Shown here one piece after another: positions 33,878 to 41,919 of a DNA stretch of 64,000 bases. The stretch comes from Rubrobacter_D sp963840835 (lineage in GTDB: Bacteria; Actinomycetota; Rubrobacteria; Rubrobacterales; Rubrobacteraceae). A program made the position numbers and the translations under genes. Numbering within the stretch: the first letter of the stretch is position 1; each line of letters opens with the position of its first letter. The DNA lies in contig CAWJAM010000006.1 of assembly GCA_963840835.1 (NCBI GenBank), positions 62,001-126,000 on the forward strand, written 5' to 3'. The notes beneath the pieces are model-generated. The model was not told where the DNA came from, did not search any database, and saw nothing but the letters and a program-made list of their open reading frames with translations.

Positions 33878-34294
33878 CTACAGGCCCACCGTTCGGGTTG
33901 TGGGTCGGCGAGGGGCGAGCCCGAGCAGTTCTTCGGGCATCCTGACGGGTTTACCCGTCGTAAGGTCGACGCAGGCGTGGCGTGTATGGCCCGTGACGAG
34001 CACATCCCCGTCTCGCAGCACCTCGTAGTCGAAGCGGAGCGAGACCTTGCCGAGATCTGCGAGGTCGGTGCGGAGCGTTAGTTCGTCGTCGAAGTAGGCC
34101 GGTCTGCGGTAGTTCAGGTGCGCCTCGACGACGACGAGGCCGCGGCCATGTTTCTCCATCTCCTTGTAGGAGTGGCCGATGGCGCGCAGCCACTCCACGC
34201 GTCCGACCTCGAAGTAGGAGAGGTAGGTGGCGTTGTTGACGTGGCCCTGCGCGTCGATTTCGGCGTACCGGACCCGGATTTTGGTCTCGTGGAC
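33878..34294 (-). CDS. Acyl-CoA thioesterase, 4-hydroxybenzoyl-CoA thioesterase (hotdog) family
   Basis: A ~138-residue hotdog-fold enzyme hydrolysing an acyl-CoA. The catalytic segment YAEIDAQGHVNNATYLSYFE lies upstream of the only standard start (GTG at 34198), so the gene must begin earlier, near the end of the enoyl-CoA hydratase gene. No ATG, GTG or TTG exists in that stretch: the codons near 34297-34289 are ATA GTC CAC. Either a rare start such as ATA (GAGGGAAG lies just before it) or a local sequence error is likely. The downstream part (LNYRRPAYFDDELTLRTDLA) is normal. Confidence 0.75.
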   Translation of the reverse strand, partial: VHETKIRVRYAEIDAQGHVNNATYLSYFEVGRVEWLRAIGHSYKEMEKHGRGLVVVEAHLNYRRPAYFDDELTLRTDLADLGKVSLRFDYEVLRDGDVLVTGHTRHACVDLTTGKPVRMPEELLGLAPRRPTTRTVGL

Positions 34295-35067
34295 TATCTT
34301 CCCTCGAACCTCGGCTTTCGCTTCTCGCCGAAGGCGTTCATGCCCTCGCGGGCGTCCTCGGTGGCGAAGAGCAAAGCGAACTGATCTGCCTCGAACTCCA
34401 GGCCACTTATGAGGTCGACGTCGAGCGCCCGGTTGGTGGCGGCCTTCGCGTACCTGACGGCGAGGGGTCCGTTCGCGGAGATCTCCGCCGCCATCTCTTT
34501 AGCGGCGTCGAGCGCCTCGCCCTGTCCGACGACGCGGTTGGCGAGCCCTATCCCGCGCGCTTCCTCGGCGCCTACGCGGCGGCCGGTGAAGATGAGTTCC
34601 TTGGCCAAAGCAGGCCCGACCAGGCGCGGCAGGCGCTGGGTGCCGCCCAGGCCAGGGAGGATGCCGAGGCCGACCTCGGGGAAGCCGAAGGTCGCATTCT
34701 CGGCGGCGATGCGGATGTCGCAGGCGATCGCGACCTCGCAGCCCCCGCCGAGGGCGTAGCCGTTCACGGCCGCTATGGTCGGGATGGGGCTCCTGTCGAG
34801 GAGGGCCATCGCGGCGTGCCCTATCTCGGAGAAGCGCTTGGCCTCGATAGGGTCCATCACGCTCATCGCCCTTATGTCGGCCCCCGCGATAAAGGCCCTC
34901 TCGCCCGCCCCCGTCACGATGATCGCGCGCGGGCCCTCGGACTCGAGCTCGAGAAGCGCCTGCCCGATCTCCTCGATCACCTGCCCATCGAGAGCGTTCA
35001 ACTTCTCCTGACGATCGACGGTAAGGACGGCCACGCCACCTTCACGCTCTACTCTCACATAGTCCAT
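34294..35067 (-). CDS. Enoyl-CoA hydratase/isomerase family protein
   Basis: A 257-residue crotonase-fold enzyme for beta-oxidation-type hydration. Oxyanion-hole segments: AFIAGADIRAMSVMDP near residue 63 and NGYALGGGCEVAIACDIRI near 105, with the catalytic-region FGFPEVGLGILPGLGGTQRL (both Glu positions of hydratases partly present). It precedes the thioesterase gene on the same strand and follows the GCTGA repeat element and a B12-domain gene. Confidence 0.92.
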   Translation of the reverse strand: MDYVRVEREGGVAVLTVDRQEKLNALDGQVIEEIGQALLELESEGPRAIIVTGAGERAFIAGADIRAMSVMDPIEAKRFSEIGHAAMALLDRSPIPTIAAVNGYALGGGCEVAIACDIRIAAENATFGFPEVGLGILPGLGGTQRLPRLVGPALAKELIFTGRRVGAEEARGIGLANRVVGQGEALDAAKEMAAEISANGPLAVRYAKAATNRALDVDLISGLEFEADQFALLFATEDAREGMNAFGEKRKPRFEGR

Positions 35068-35081
35068 TTGCCTCCCCCTTT

Positions 35082-35239
35082 AGCATTTCAGCATTTCAGC
35101 TAGTCAGCACTTCAGCCTGTTTGACGTGCGAAGCTCTTTGGTCTCTTGAGCAACCTGGCACATTACGAAGCTCAGTTGCGCTCCTCGCGATCTTACCTGA
35201 CAAGCTGACCAGCTGAAATGCTGAAGTGCTGACTAGCTG
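35082..35239. repeat. Inverted pair of GCTGA-core tandem repeats
   Basis: TCAGC-type units at 35082-35119 and GCTGA-type units at 35202-35239 face each other across ~82 bp, with 8-bp spacing inside each arm (AGCTGAAA, TGCTGAAG, TGCTGACT). Folded, they form a long imperfect hairpin. The right arm overlaps the last codons of the B12-domain gene. Confidence 0.8.
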
Positions 35240-35631
35240 GTAGGTACTGCCTGCCTCACGTACTCTACAGCTTTCTTCGTCGGTGTTCCTGGGGTGAAGA
35301 TCTCGCCGACGCCGAGTTCTTTGAGCTCCGTGGCGTCTTCCTTGGGGATCGTGCCGCCGACGAAGACGAGGATGTCTTCGGCCTCGTTCTCTTCGAGGAG
35401 CTCGATTATGCGGGGCACGAGCGTCATGTGGGCGCCGGAGAGGATGGAGATGCCGATGGCGTCGGCGTCCTCCTGGATGGAAGCCTCGACGACCTGTTCG
35501 GGGGTCTGGTGGAGGCCTGTGTAGATGACCTCCATCCCGGCGTCCCGAAGGGCGCGGGCGATGATCTTGGCCCCCCTGTCGTGCCCGTCGAGGCCGACCT
35601 TCGCGACAACCACCCTTATCGTGCGCGCCAT
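35233..35631 (-). CDS. B12-binding domain protein, methylmalonyl-CoA mutase C-terminal subunit type
   Basis: A 132-residue cobalamin-binding protein. The DxHxxG signature is VGLDGHDRGAKIIARALRDA near residue 14, followed by GISILSGAHMTLVPRI and FVGGTIPKEDA, all hallmarks of the mutase small domain. The catalytic (TIM-barrel) subunit is not in this window, so it is a split mutase whose partner is elsewhere or a regulator-like protein. It ends inside the GCTGA repeat. Confidence 0.92.
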   Translation of the reverse strand: MARTIRVVVAKVGLDGHDRGAKIIARALRDAGMEVIYTGLHQTPEQVVEASIQEDADAIGISILSGAHMTLVPRIIELLEENEAEDILVFVGGTIPKEDATELKELGVGEIFTPGTPTKKAVEYVRQAVPTS

Positions 35632-35650
35632 AGTGCCCCCATTCTAACCG

Positions 35651-35681
35651 GAGTCCCGCGCTGTGTCGCCGCGCGGGACTC
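35651..35681. terminator. 11-bp hairpin between the B12-domain gene and the Vps62-like gene
   Basis: GAGTCCCGCGC at 35651-35661 pairs perfectly with GCGCGGGACTC at 35671-35681. It lies ~10 bp after the stop of the Vps62-like gene (minus strand) and is probably its terminator. Confidence 0.65.
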
Positions 35682-35690
35682 TGCTTTGCG

Positions 35691-37562
35691 TCATCTCTTT
35701 CTCAGCTCGCGCAAGTTGTCCCAGAGGACGTAGATACCTATCACGAGCACGGCCACGACGACGAGCGGCCAGAAGAACTCGTAGACTATGACGAGGGTGG
35801 CCACCACGGCGAGCCCGATATTAGCGCTGCTAACCAGGTTGACGAGCCGGCCCCTGAAGCCGGCCTCGACGAAGGCGAAGAAGGCGATGCTGAAGACCAG
35901 CATCGTGATCAGGTGCTGGCGCTCGAAGAGCGCGATCCCTACGAAGCTTATGATCATGAGGCTGACGCTTACGGCCGCCCAGGCCTCGGCCACGCGGCTC
36001 ACCCTCAGCTCGTCTTCGGATGCGGGCATTTGGGCGCGGATGATGTGGGCGCGGGCGGGGTCGCGCTCACCTGCCTTCAGGCGGTCGGCGTACTCCGCGA
36101 GCGACCTCGAGACGGCCTCGTCGGTTGCGAGCCTGGCGCGAAGCCGATCGAGCTCCCCTGAGAGTTCGGCGACGCGGTTGGCATCCCCCGTGCGGGGCTC
36201 GTCGAGGTGGGACCTATCGCGCATCGCGGCGAGCCCGGCGCCGAGCTTCTTGAGCTCCCGGCTCTTCTCGTCGATCTCGGCCCGCAGAGCGCCGCACCGC
36301 GCGACGATGTCCTCCCGCTGTTCGAGTGCAGCCAGGAGCGTCTCGGTCGGGGGAGCTACTTTGTCGAGGCCCGCCCATCCCACGGGGTCGTACCAGGCGC
36401 GGGCGACGCTCTTGTCGCGGTTGTACATCGGTCCCGCGGGGGCGTCCTCGCCCTCGAAGGGGTCCCTGGCGTAGAGCCCCCACAGCCCGCGATAACCCGA
36501 GACCCAGTCGGGAATGGGATGGTCGATGAGCCTGGGTTCGTCCCACGACCTGTCTCCCCCCTCCCCGACGGAGAGGCCGTCCCCACGCGCGTAGTCCACA
36601 AAGGGGATGCTGAAGTAGCCGGACCCGCCGCCCCGCCCGCCGTCCCCCACGTACTGGCCGAGCCTGGTCTTCCAGAAGGACCGAAGCCCGTTCGTCATCC
36701 TCGCCATGGGCCCGGGCAGGGGAACGGTCAGTTCCGTCAGGTACTCGCCGGGGGCGTAGTAGCTCGCGTGGGAACCCGCGCCGACGTAGATCACGGGGTG
36801 CTCCCCCACCTTCTCGACCTCGGGGTCGTCCCAGCGGCGACGGAGGTTGTCCCCCGCGTAGTTGTGGGCCGCGTAGGCCACCCACTCCGGGTGTACTTCG
36901 CCGGACTCCGATTCGGAGAGGTAGATAAAGACCTTCTCCCAGTCAGCCTCGTGGTCGTTGGCGCCGAAGAACCCGCTCCTCCAGTTGTTGAAGGGGTAGA
37001 AGAGCCAGTACTGCAAGACCACCCAACCGTCCTGCCGCAGCAGGCGCCCGTGGTAACGGTAGTACTCACGCTCGGCCATCATGCGCTCGTAGGCCACCAG
37101 GGCCGCCGCCGCCGACTCTCCTGGCACCCTCCCGCGGGCGAGGAGAGCGATGGAGTAAAGGGCATCGACAAAGCGGGAGAGGTACCCGACGCGGGCGAGA
37201 CGGCCCCGCCCGGCCCGGAACGCCTCCCCCGACTCCTTGCGGTCTCTGGCGCGTCTGCGGAAAAGCCGCAGGCGCTCGCTGCGCGAGTGGGGTTCGATCT
37301 CCTCGACGTCGCTGAGCTTGAGGAAGTGCACGGCCCCTGGCTCGTCCAGGGGCTGCTGCGCGAGCCGGTCCAGGCTCAACTTGCCGTCAGGAACCACGCA
37401 CACGGCCTCCTGGCCAGGCCTCTGCACCCACAGGCTGCAGTTTCGCACGTACGGTCTTGCGTCCATCGGGTAGAACCTGTCCCCTCTGGTAGACCGGATT
37501 ACCGGCTCGAAGCGCCTGAGCAGGGCCGTGACGTCTCGCACGCCGCTACCTTCAGCCTTCAT
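35691..37562 (-). CDS. Vps62-like domain protein with C-terminal coiled coil and membrane helices
   Basis: A 623-residue protein. The central ~residues 165-300 (YWLFYPFNNWRSGFFGANDH, HEADWEKVFIYLSES, HPVIYVGAGSHASYYAPGEY) resemble the Vps62/DUF946 fold known from fungi and plants. Residues ~440-540 are heptad-like and charged (coiled coil: SGELDRLRARLATDEAV). Three or four hydrophobic helices close the protein. A cytoplasmic or periplasmic sensor-like or structural role is possible; I do not know the function. Its start overlaps the next gene by about 10 bp. Confidence 0.6.
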   Translation of the reverse strand: MKAEGSGVRDVTALLRRFEPVIRSTRGDRFYPMDARPYVRNCSLWVQRPGQEAVCVVPDGKLSLDRLAQQPLDEPGAVHFLKLSDVEEIEPHSRSERLRLFRRRARDRKESGEAFRAGRGRLARVGYLSRFVDALYSIALLARGRVPGESAAAALVAYERMMAEREYYRYHGRLLRQDGWVVLQYWLFYPFNNWRSGFFGANDHEADWEKVFIYLSESESGEVHPEWVAYAAHNYAGDNLRRRWDDPEVEKVGEHPVIYVGAGSHASYYAPGEYLTELTVPLPGPMARMTNGLRSFWKTRLGQYVGDGGRGGGSGYFSIPFVDYARGDGLSVGEGGDRSWDEPRLIDHPIPDWVSGYRGLWGLYARDPFEGEDAPAGPMYNRDKSVARAWYDPVGWAGLDKVAPPTETLLAALEQREDIVARCGALRAEIDEKSRELKKLGAGLAAMRDRSHLDEPRTGDANRVAELSGELDRLRARLATDEAVSRSLAEYADRLKAGERDPARAHIIRAQMPASEDELRVSRVAEAWAAVSVSLMIISFVGIALFERQHLITMLVFSIAFFAFVEAGFRGRLVNLVSSANIGLAVVATLVIVYEFFWPLVVVAVLVIGIYVLWDNLRELRKR

Positions 37563-37980
37563 ACGACGTCTCCGAGTTCTGTCTGGGAAGGAAGACCAAC
37601 CTCACGTCGTTGGAGTTGAGGTACAGGATCATAAGTATGCAGTAGGCCATGATCGGGTAGACGTAGTTGGGCTGGAACCAGGAGTAGAGCCAGAGGGAGA
37701 CGGCCAGGCTCAGGCCCTGCGCGATCGCGGCCAGGAGCCACCCCCTGCGGCGCATGAACAGGAAGCTCAGCGCCGACATGAGCGTCAGGACACCGGATGG
37801 AACAAAGAGGGCGTACACCGCTGTCTCCACGGCGTCATGCCGCGCGCCCTCCAGGTTGAGTCCCATCCAGTCGACCCGGATGAACTCGAAGGCACCGATG
37901 GCGACGAGCCCCACAACCTCGAGGATCAAGAGCACGCCGATCACTTTAACCGTCCGGTACGCCGCCTTGTTTGGTTCCAT
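37552..37980 (-). CDS. Four-helix membrane protein of unknown function
   Basis: About 142 residues from the ATG at 37980, with a GAGGAGG site upstream; a TTG at 38007 is an alternative. Four hydrophobic helices (VIGVLLILEVVGLVAIGAFE, LFVPSGVLTLMSALSFLFM, LLAAIAQGLSLAVSLWLY, VYPIMAYCILMILYL). It overlaps the start of the Vps62-like gene by about 10 bp, so the two are translationally coupled and may act together. Confidence 0.7.
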   Translation of the reverse strand: MEPNKAAYRTVKVIGVLLILEVVGLVAIGAFEFIRVDWMGLNLEGARHDAVETAVYALFVPSGVLTLMSALSFLFMRRRGWLLAAIAQGLSLAVSLWLYSWFQPNYVYPIMAYCILMILYLNSNDVRLVFLPRQNSETSYEG

Positions 37981-38098
37981 CGGGTTCTCAGCACCTCCTC
38001 TCGACAACCCGTAATTCTACAACCAGCCTGGACCGGAGGCGCCATTGACGCCGAGAACCGGGGAGCTCCCGGAGGCAGCCAGCTTCGGCACGTTGCCG

Positions 38099-39469
38099 TT
38101 ATTCGCTGCTGAAGATCTTGCCCGGGTTCATGATGCCGTTGGGGTCGGCGATACCTTTGATCCCGCGCATGAAAGGTAGTGAATCGCCGTGCTCTTTTTC
38201 CAGGTGTCCGGTCTTTCCCAGGCCGATACCATGTTCGCCTGTGCAGGTGCCGCCGCGCTGTAGGGCGTAGTCCACGATCTCTGCGTTGACAGCCTCGGCC
38301 CGCTCCTGGTCTGCCTCATCGTCCGGGTCCACGGGGAAGACGGCGTGGTAGTTCCCATCCCCGACGTGGCCAAGGATGCTCCCGTCCAGGCCGCGGGACT
38401 CGACGGCTTCGCGTGCGTGTCGGAGCGCCCCGGGAAGGTCCGAGATAGGAACGCAAACATCCGTGCTCATCATTCCCATTCCAGGGTAGAGGTCGCGTAT
38501 GGCGAGGGCCGCGTCGTGGCGAGCCTCCCAGAGTTTCTCGCGGGCCTCTTCGTCGGCTTCGACCTCGAAAGTACGACAACCTTCCAACGCAGAGGTTTCG
38601 CGGGCAACCTCCACTTCGCTCTCGACGCCCGCTTTCGAGCCGCTGAACTCGAGGAAGAGGGTGGGGGCAACAGCGTAGTCGGTGTCCTTGTAGGCGTTTA
38701 CTGCCCCGACCGTGCGGGCGTCGACCAGCTCGACGCGTCCGATGCTCATGCCGGCCCGGATCATCGCCACGGCGGCACGCCCCGCCGCTTCGATGTCAGG
38801 AAATACCGCCCTTGCGGCCACGGTGCGCTCAGGGAGCGGGTAGAGGCGTAGGATCAACTCCGTAAAAACACCAAGCGTACCCTCTGACCCCACGAAGAGT
38901 CCTGTAAGGTCGTATCCCGCCGATGACTTCATGGCCATGCCGCCGGTACGTATCACCGTTGCATCCCCCAGCACCGCTTCGAGGCCGAGAACCTGGTCCC
39001 GCATAACCCCGTACTTGACCGCGTTCGTCCCACTCGCGTTCGTCCCAGCCATCCCGCCCAACGATGCGTCCCAGCCCGGGTCTACCGGAAAGAGGAGTCC
39101 GTGCTCGGCCAGGGTCGCGTTGAGCGCCATGTGGGTGAGGCCTGGCTGGACCCGCGCGATGAAGTCTTCGGGCCTTACCTCGAGGATGCGGTTCATCCTT
39201 CCCAGGTCGAGGCTGATACCGCCGTTGACGGGTATAGTGTGCGCCTCCAGGCTGCTCCCCTGCCCGAAGGGTACGATGGGTACGCGACGCTCGTTGGCGA
39301 AGCGTAGGATCTCCACCACCTCATCGCGGCTCTCCGGGTAAACAACGGCGTCAGGACGGACGGGAGCATGGTAGGTAAAGATACCGCCGCCGTGGCGCTT
39401 TAGGTCCTCCTCGCCCGAGGCGACACGGTCCTCCGGTAGGATAGCGCCTAGCCCCGCGAGCAGGTCCAC
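38099..39469 (-). CDS. FAD-linked oxidase, glycolate oxidase (GlcD)/D-lactate dehydrogenase type
   Basis: A 456-residue flavoprotein. The FAD-binding (PCMH) domain spans residues ~35-215 (IVPFGQGSSLEAHTIPVNGG, GGMAGTNASGTNAVKYGVMR); the C-terminal FAD-oxidase domain carries LGHVGDGNYHAVFPVDPDD and RGGTCTGEHGIGLGKTGHLE. It oxidises a 2-hydroxy acid. Full length for the family. It is followed 3 bp later on the other side by the FAH-family gene, and the pair could act on small hydroxy/keto acids. Confidence 0.92.
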   Translation of the reverse strand: MDLLAGLGAILPEDRVASGEEDLKRHGGGIFTYHAPVRPDAVVYPESRDEVVEILRFANERRVPIVPFGQGSSLEAHTIPVNGGISLDLGRMNRILEVRPEDFIARVQPGLTHMALNATLAEHGLLFPVDPGWDASLGGMAGTNASGTNAVKYGVMRDQVLGLEAVLGDATVIRTGGMAMKSSAGYDLTGLFVGSEGTLGVFTELILRLYPLPERTVAARAVFPDIEAAGRAAVAMIRAGMSIGRVELVDARTVGAVNAYKDTDYAVAPTLFLEFSGSKAGVESEVEVARETSALEGCRTFEVEADEEAREKLWEARHDAALAIRDLYPGMGMMSTDVCVPISDLPGALRHAREAVESRGLDGSILGHVGDGNYHAVFPVDPDDEADQERAEAVNAEIVDYALQRGGTCTGEHGIGLGKTGHLEKEHGDSLPFMRGIKGIADPNGIMNPGKIFSSE

Positions 39470-39472
39470 CGT

Positions 39473-40291
39473 TTACTCTGCTCGGACCGGGTTGGTGAGG
39501 GCTCCGAGGCCCTCTATCTCGATCGTCACCTCGTCCCCGTCTTTGAGCCAGACCTGCGGGTCGCGGGCCGACCCGACGCCGGGGGGCGTGCCCGTGACTA
39601 TGACGTCGCCGGGAACGAGCGTCATGCCCTGGGAGAGGAAGGAGACGAGCTCGGCGACGGAGAAGATCATCTTGGACGTCGTCCCGTCCTGCATGACCTC
39701 GCCGTTGAGAATACACCTGATGGAGAGGTCTTGGGGATCTTCGATCTCATCTTTGGTCGCGATGTAGGGCCCGATGGGACAGAAGGTGTCTATGGACTTG
39801 CTGCGCGTCCATTGCCCGCCCTCCGAGAACTGGAGGTCGCGCGAGGAGACGTCGTTGGCGTTCGTGTAGCCGAAGACGTGATCCAGGGCCTCCGACTCAG
39901 GGACGTTGCGGGCAGTCTTTCCGATGATGACGGCGAGCTCGGCCTCGTAGTCGGCCTGCTCTGTTATTGGGGGTATCCTGACGGTCTCGCCGGGTCCGAT
40001 CACCGAGTTTGCGTACTTGGCGAATACGATGGGCTTCTCGGGGATGTCGGCCCCGGTCTCGGCCGCGTGGTCCTCGTAGTTGAGACCTATCCCGATGATC
40101 TTCTCGGGCCCCGCTATCGGGGCGTGGATGCGCGCCTCCCCGAGCGGCACGGTATCCTCGCCCGGCTCGGGGCTCCCGCCGGACTCGATGAACTCGATCA
40201 TGTCCTCGTGGGCGAGCGGCCTTATCTCGTCGCCCTCCAAAGACCCGACGCGCGGCTCCCCACCATCCACCGAATACGTGACCAGTTTCAA
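39473..40291 (-). CDS. Fumarylacetoacetate hydrolase (FAH) family protein
   Basis: A 272-residue enzyme from a TTG at 40291 (GGAG site nearby); the longer frame to 40339 starts in non-conserved sequence. The metal-binding core is GIGLNYEDHAAETG, IVFAKYANSVIGPGETVRIP and EAELAVIIGKTARNV, with the closing GDVIVTGTPPGVGSARDP. It usually cleaves C-C bonds of acylpyruvates or decarboxylates/tautomerises keto acids; the substrate is unknown. It lies between the FAD oxidase and a PdxH-like gene, same strand. Confidence 0.92.
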   Translation of the reverse strand: MKLVTYSVDGGEPRVGSLEGDEIRPLAHEDMIEFIESGGSPEPGEDTVPLGEARIHAPIAGPEKIIGIGLNYEDHAAETGADIPEKPIVFAKYANSVIGPGETVRIPPITEQADYEAELAVIIGKTARNVPESEALDHVFGYTNANDVSSRDLQFSEGGQWTRSKSIDTFCPIGPYIATKDEIEDPQDLSIRCILNGEVMQDGTTSKMIFSVAELVSFLSQGMTLVPGDVIVTGTPPGVGSARDPQVWLKDGDEVTIEIEGLGALTNPVRAE

Positions 40292-40358
40292 GAGAACTCC
40301 TCTCCCCGAAAGACACAGCGCTACGCATCTTAGCAGCAAGGTGGGGCCGCCAGCGCTC

Positions 40359-40994
40359 CTACGGCTGCAGGCGGTCTATCCGCCAGCCGTCGCCAACCCG
40401 ACTGTAGACGAGCCGGTCGTGCAGCCTGTTCTCGCGCCCCTGCCAAAACTCGATCGTATCGGGCGCGACCCTGTAGCCGCCCCAGAAAGGAGGGCGCGGA
40501 ACCCCACGCCCTTCGTACTCCGCCTCCAGGTCCCTTACCCGCTCTTCGAGAACCCTCCTATCCTCGACGGGCCTGCTCTGCTCGGAGGCCCACGTCCCGA
40601 GGCGGCTTCCGCGCGGACGGCTCGCGAAGTAGGCGTCAGATTCTTCGTTGGAGATGCGACTGGCGCAGCCTTCTATCCTGACCTGCCGCTCGAGCTCACC
40701 CCAGTAGAAGAGAAGAGCGCACGCGGGGTTGGCATCGAGCTCACGGGCCTTGCGTCCCTCGTAGTTGGTGTAGAAGACGAACCCACGCTCGTCGTAGCCC
40801 TTGAGAAGAACGGTGCGGGCCGAGGGCCTGCCGTTAGCTGCGGCGGTGGCGACGATCATGGCGTTAGGCTCGTGCAGGCCAGCAGCGAGGGTTTCCTCGA
40901 ACCACTCGTTGAACTGGACTATGGGGTCCGGATTCATGTCGGTTTCGTGCAGGCCGGAGCGGGTGTATTCCTTACGGAGGCTTGCGGCGTCCAC
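40359..40994 (-). CDS. pdxH: Pyridoxamine 5'-phosphate oxidase
   Basis: A 211-residue FMN enzyme of vitamin B6 synthesis/salvage. FMN-site segments: PSARTVLLKGYDERGFVFYT, NYEGRKARELDANPACALLF and YWGELERQVRIEGCA. The PLP-site end is FWQGRENRLHDRLVYSRV and DGWRIDRLQP, typical of full-length PdxH. The start ATG at 40994 is close to a DUF427 gene end (7 bp), so the two are cotranscribed. Confidence 0.94.
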   Translation of the reverse strand: MDAASLRKEYTRSGLHETDMNPDPIVQFNEWFEETLAAGLHEPNAMIVATAAANGRPSARTVLLKGYDERGFVFYTNYEGRKARELDANPACALLFYWGELERQVRIEGCASRISNEESDAYFASRPRGSRLGTWASEQSRPVEDRRVLEERVRDLEAEYEGRGVPRPPFWGGYRVAPDTIEFWQGRENRLHDRLVYSRVGDGWRIDRLQP

Positions 40995-41001
40995 GGTGTG
41001 T

Positions 41002-41496
41002 CTACCAGCCCCAGGTTCCCGAGGCGCCCTTAAAAGGGCCGACTATGTCGGGGGTGATCCAACCCCCGTAGAAGTCCCCCTCCTGCGCCTCGACCTTCTC
41101 CCCCCCTACCCAGCATCCATCCATCTTCGAAGGGTAGAAAGCGACGTGGTCTGTAAGGCTCGTGAACGACGGCGTCGGGTTGGGATAGAACCACGCGGCC
41201 CGCGATTCTTTCCGATCATCCGTCACAACGTCGTAGTAGGCGGCGCGTCCTTTCCACTCGCAGTACGAGCCACCGCCGGAGGGTTCCAGAAGCTCCATCC
41301 TTATGTCTTCCGGGGGGATGTAGTACACGGGCGGGTGGCTCGTCTCCAGAACGCGTTTCGCCCTTGTGGTGTAGGCGAGCGTCACGCCGCCGAAGACGAC
41401 CTTGACCTTCTTGTCTACGTCCTCGAGCCTGGGCGGGCGGGGATAGTCCCAGACGGACTCCTGTCCCGGACGCGGCTCTACTCGCTGGCGACCCAT
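41002..41496 (-). CDS. DUF427 domain protein
   Basis: A 164-residue soluble protein. VFGGVTLAYTTRAKRVLET, HPPVYYIPPEDIRMELLE, SYCEWKGRAAYYDV and HVAFYPSKMDGCWVGGEKVE match the DUF427 beta-rich fold. Biochemical function unknown. Strong AGGAGG precedes the ATG. It is first of the pair with pdxH. Confidence 0.88.
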   Translation of the reverse strand: MGRQRVEPRPGQESVWDYPRPPRLEDVDKKVKVVFGGVTLAYTTRAKRVLETSHPPVYYIPPEDIRMELLEPSGGGSYCEWKGRAAYYDVVTDDRKESRAAWFYPNPTPSFTSLTDHVAFYPSKMDGCWVGGEKVEAQEGDFYGGWITPDIVGPFKGASGTWGW

Positions 41497-41664
41497 AAGA
41501 ACCTCCTCATCTCTTGCCGCAAGAGATTATATGGTCAGAACGGTCGGCCTTGTCAGTTTGGGGGCGCGGACACGAGCAGGTCGAGCCGCTATCCATACCG
41601 CCCAGGCACTCGCGTCCCTCGATGGTGATGCGCTCATCAACCTATCCCGTCATACTCGGCTGAC

Positions 41665-41919
41665 TTATCGAGATGCCCTCTGCGGTACTTCGGACGCGGG
41701 CTGGACGCTCACGAGCTCGAGCCCCAGGTCATTTATGCGGTCAAGGACCCCGTGCAGGTGGGACTGGTCGATGACTTCCCCCGTGATGACCGTCTGTCCT
41801 CCCGCTGATTTTACCTTCATCCCTTCGAAGGCCGCGGCGAACCGCTCGCCGAGCTCCGCGCGCACCACTATCCGATAGGCGCGACGTTTGTGGGTCGTCT
41901 GTTGGCCGTGGCTCTTCAT
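41665..41919 (-). CDS. Small conserved protein of the type often found beside NarL-type kinases
   Basis: An 84-residue protein from the ATG at 41919 (MKSHGQQTTHKRRAYRIVVR). The core RAELGERFAAAFEGMKVKSA, then GGQTVITGEVIDQSHLHGVL, DRINDLGLELVSVQPA looks ACT-like (beta-alpha-beta). I recall similar small proteins in actinobacteria next to sensor kinases. Its 5' end overlaps the truncated histidine kinase frame on the opposite strand. Confidence 0.65.
   Translation of the reverse strand: MKSHGQQTTHKRRAYRIVVRAELGERFAAAFEGMKVKSAGGQTVITGEVIDQSHLHGVLDRINDLGLELVSVQPASEVPQRASR

Noticed and set aside
36207..37619. 470-residue plus-strand frame opposite the Vps62-like gene
   Set aside because: Antisense shadow; the minus strand has coherent domain and helix patterns.
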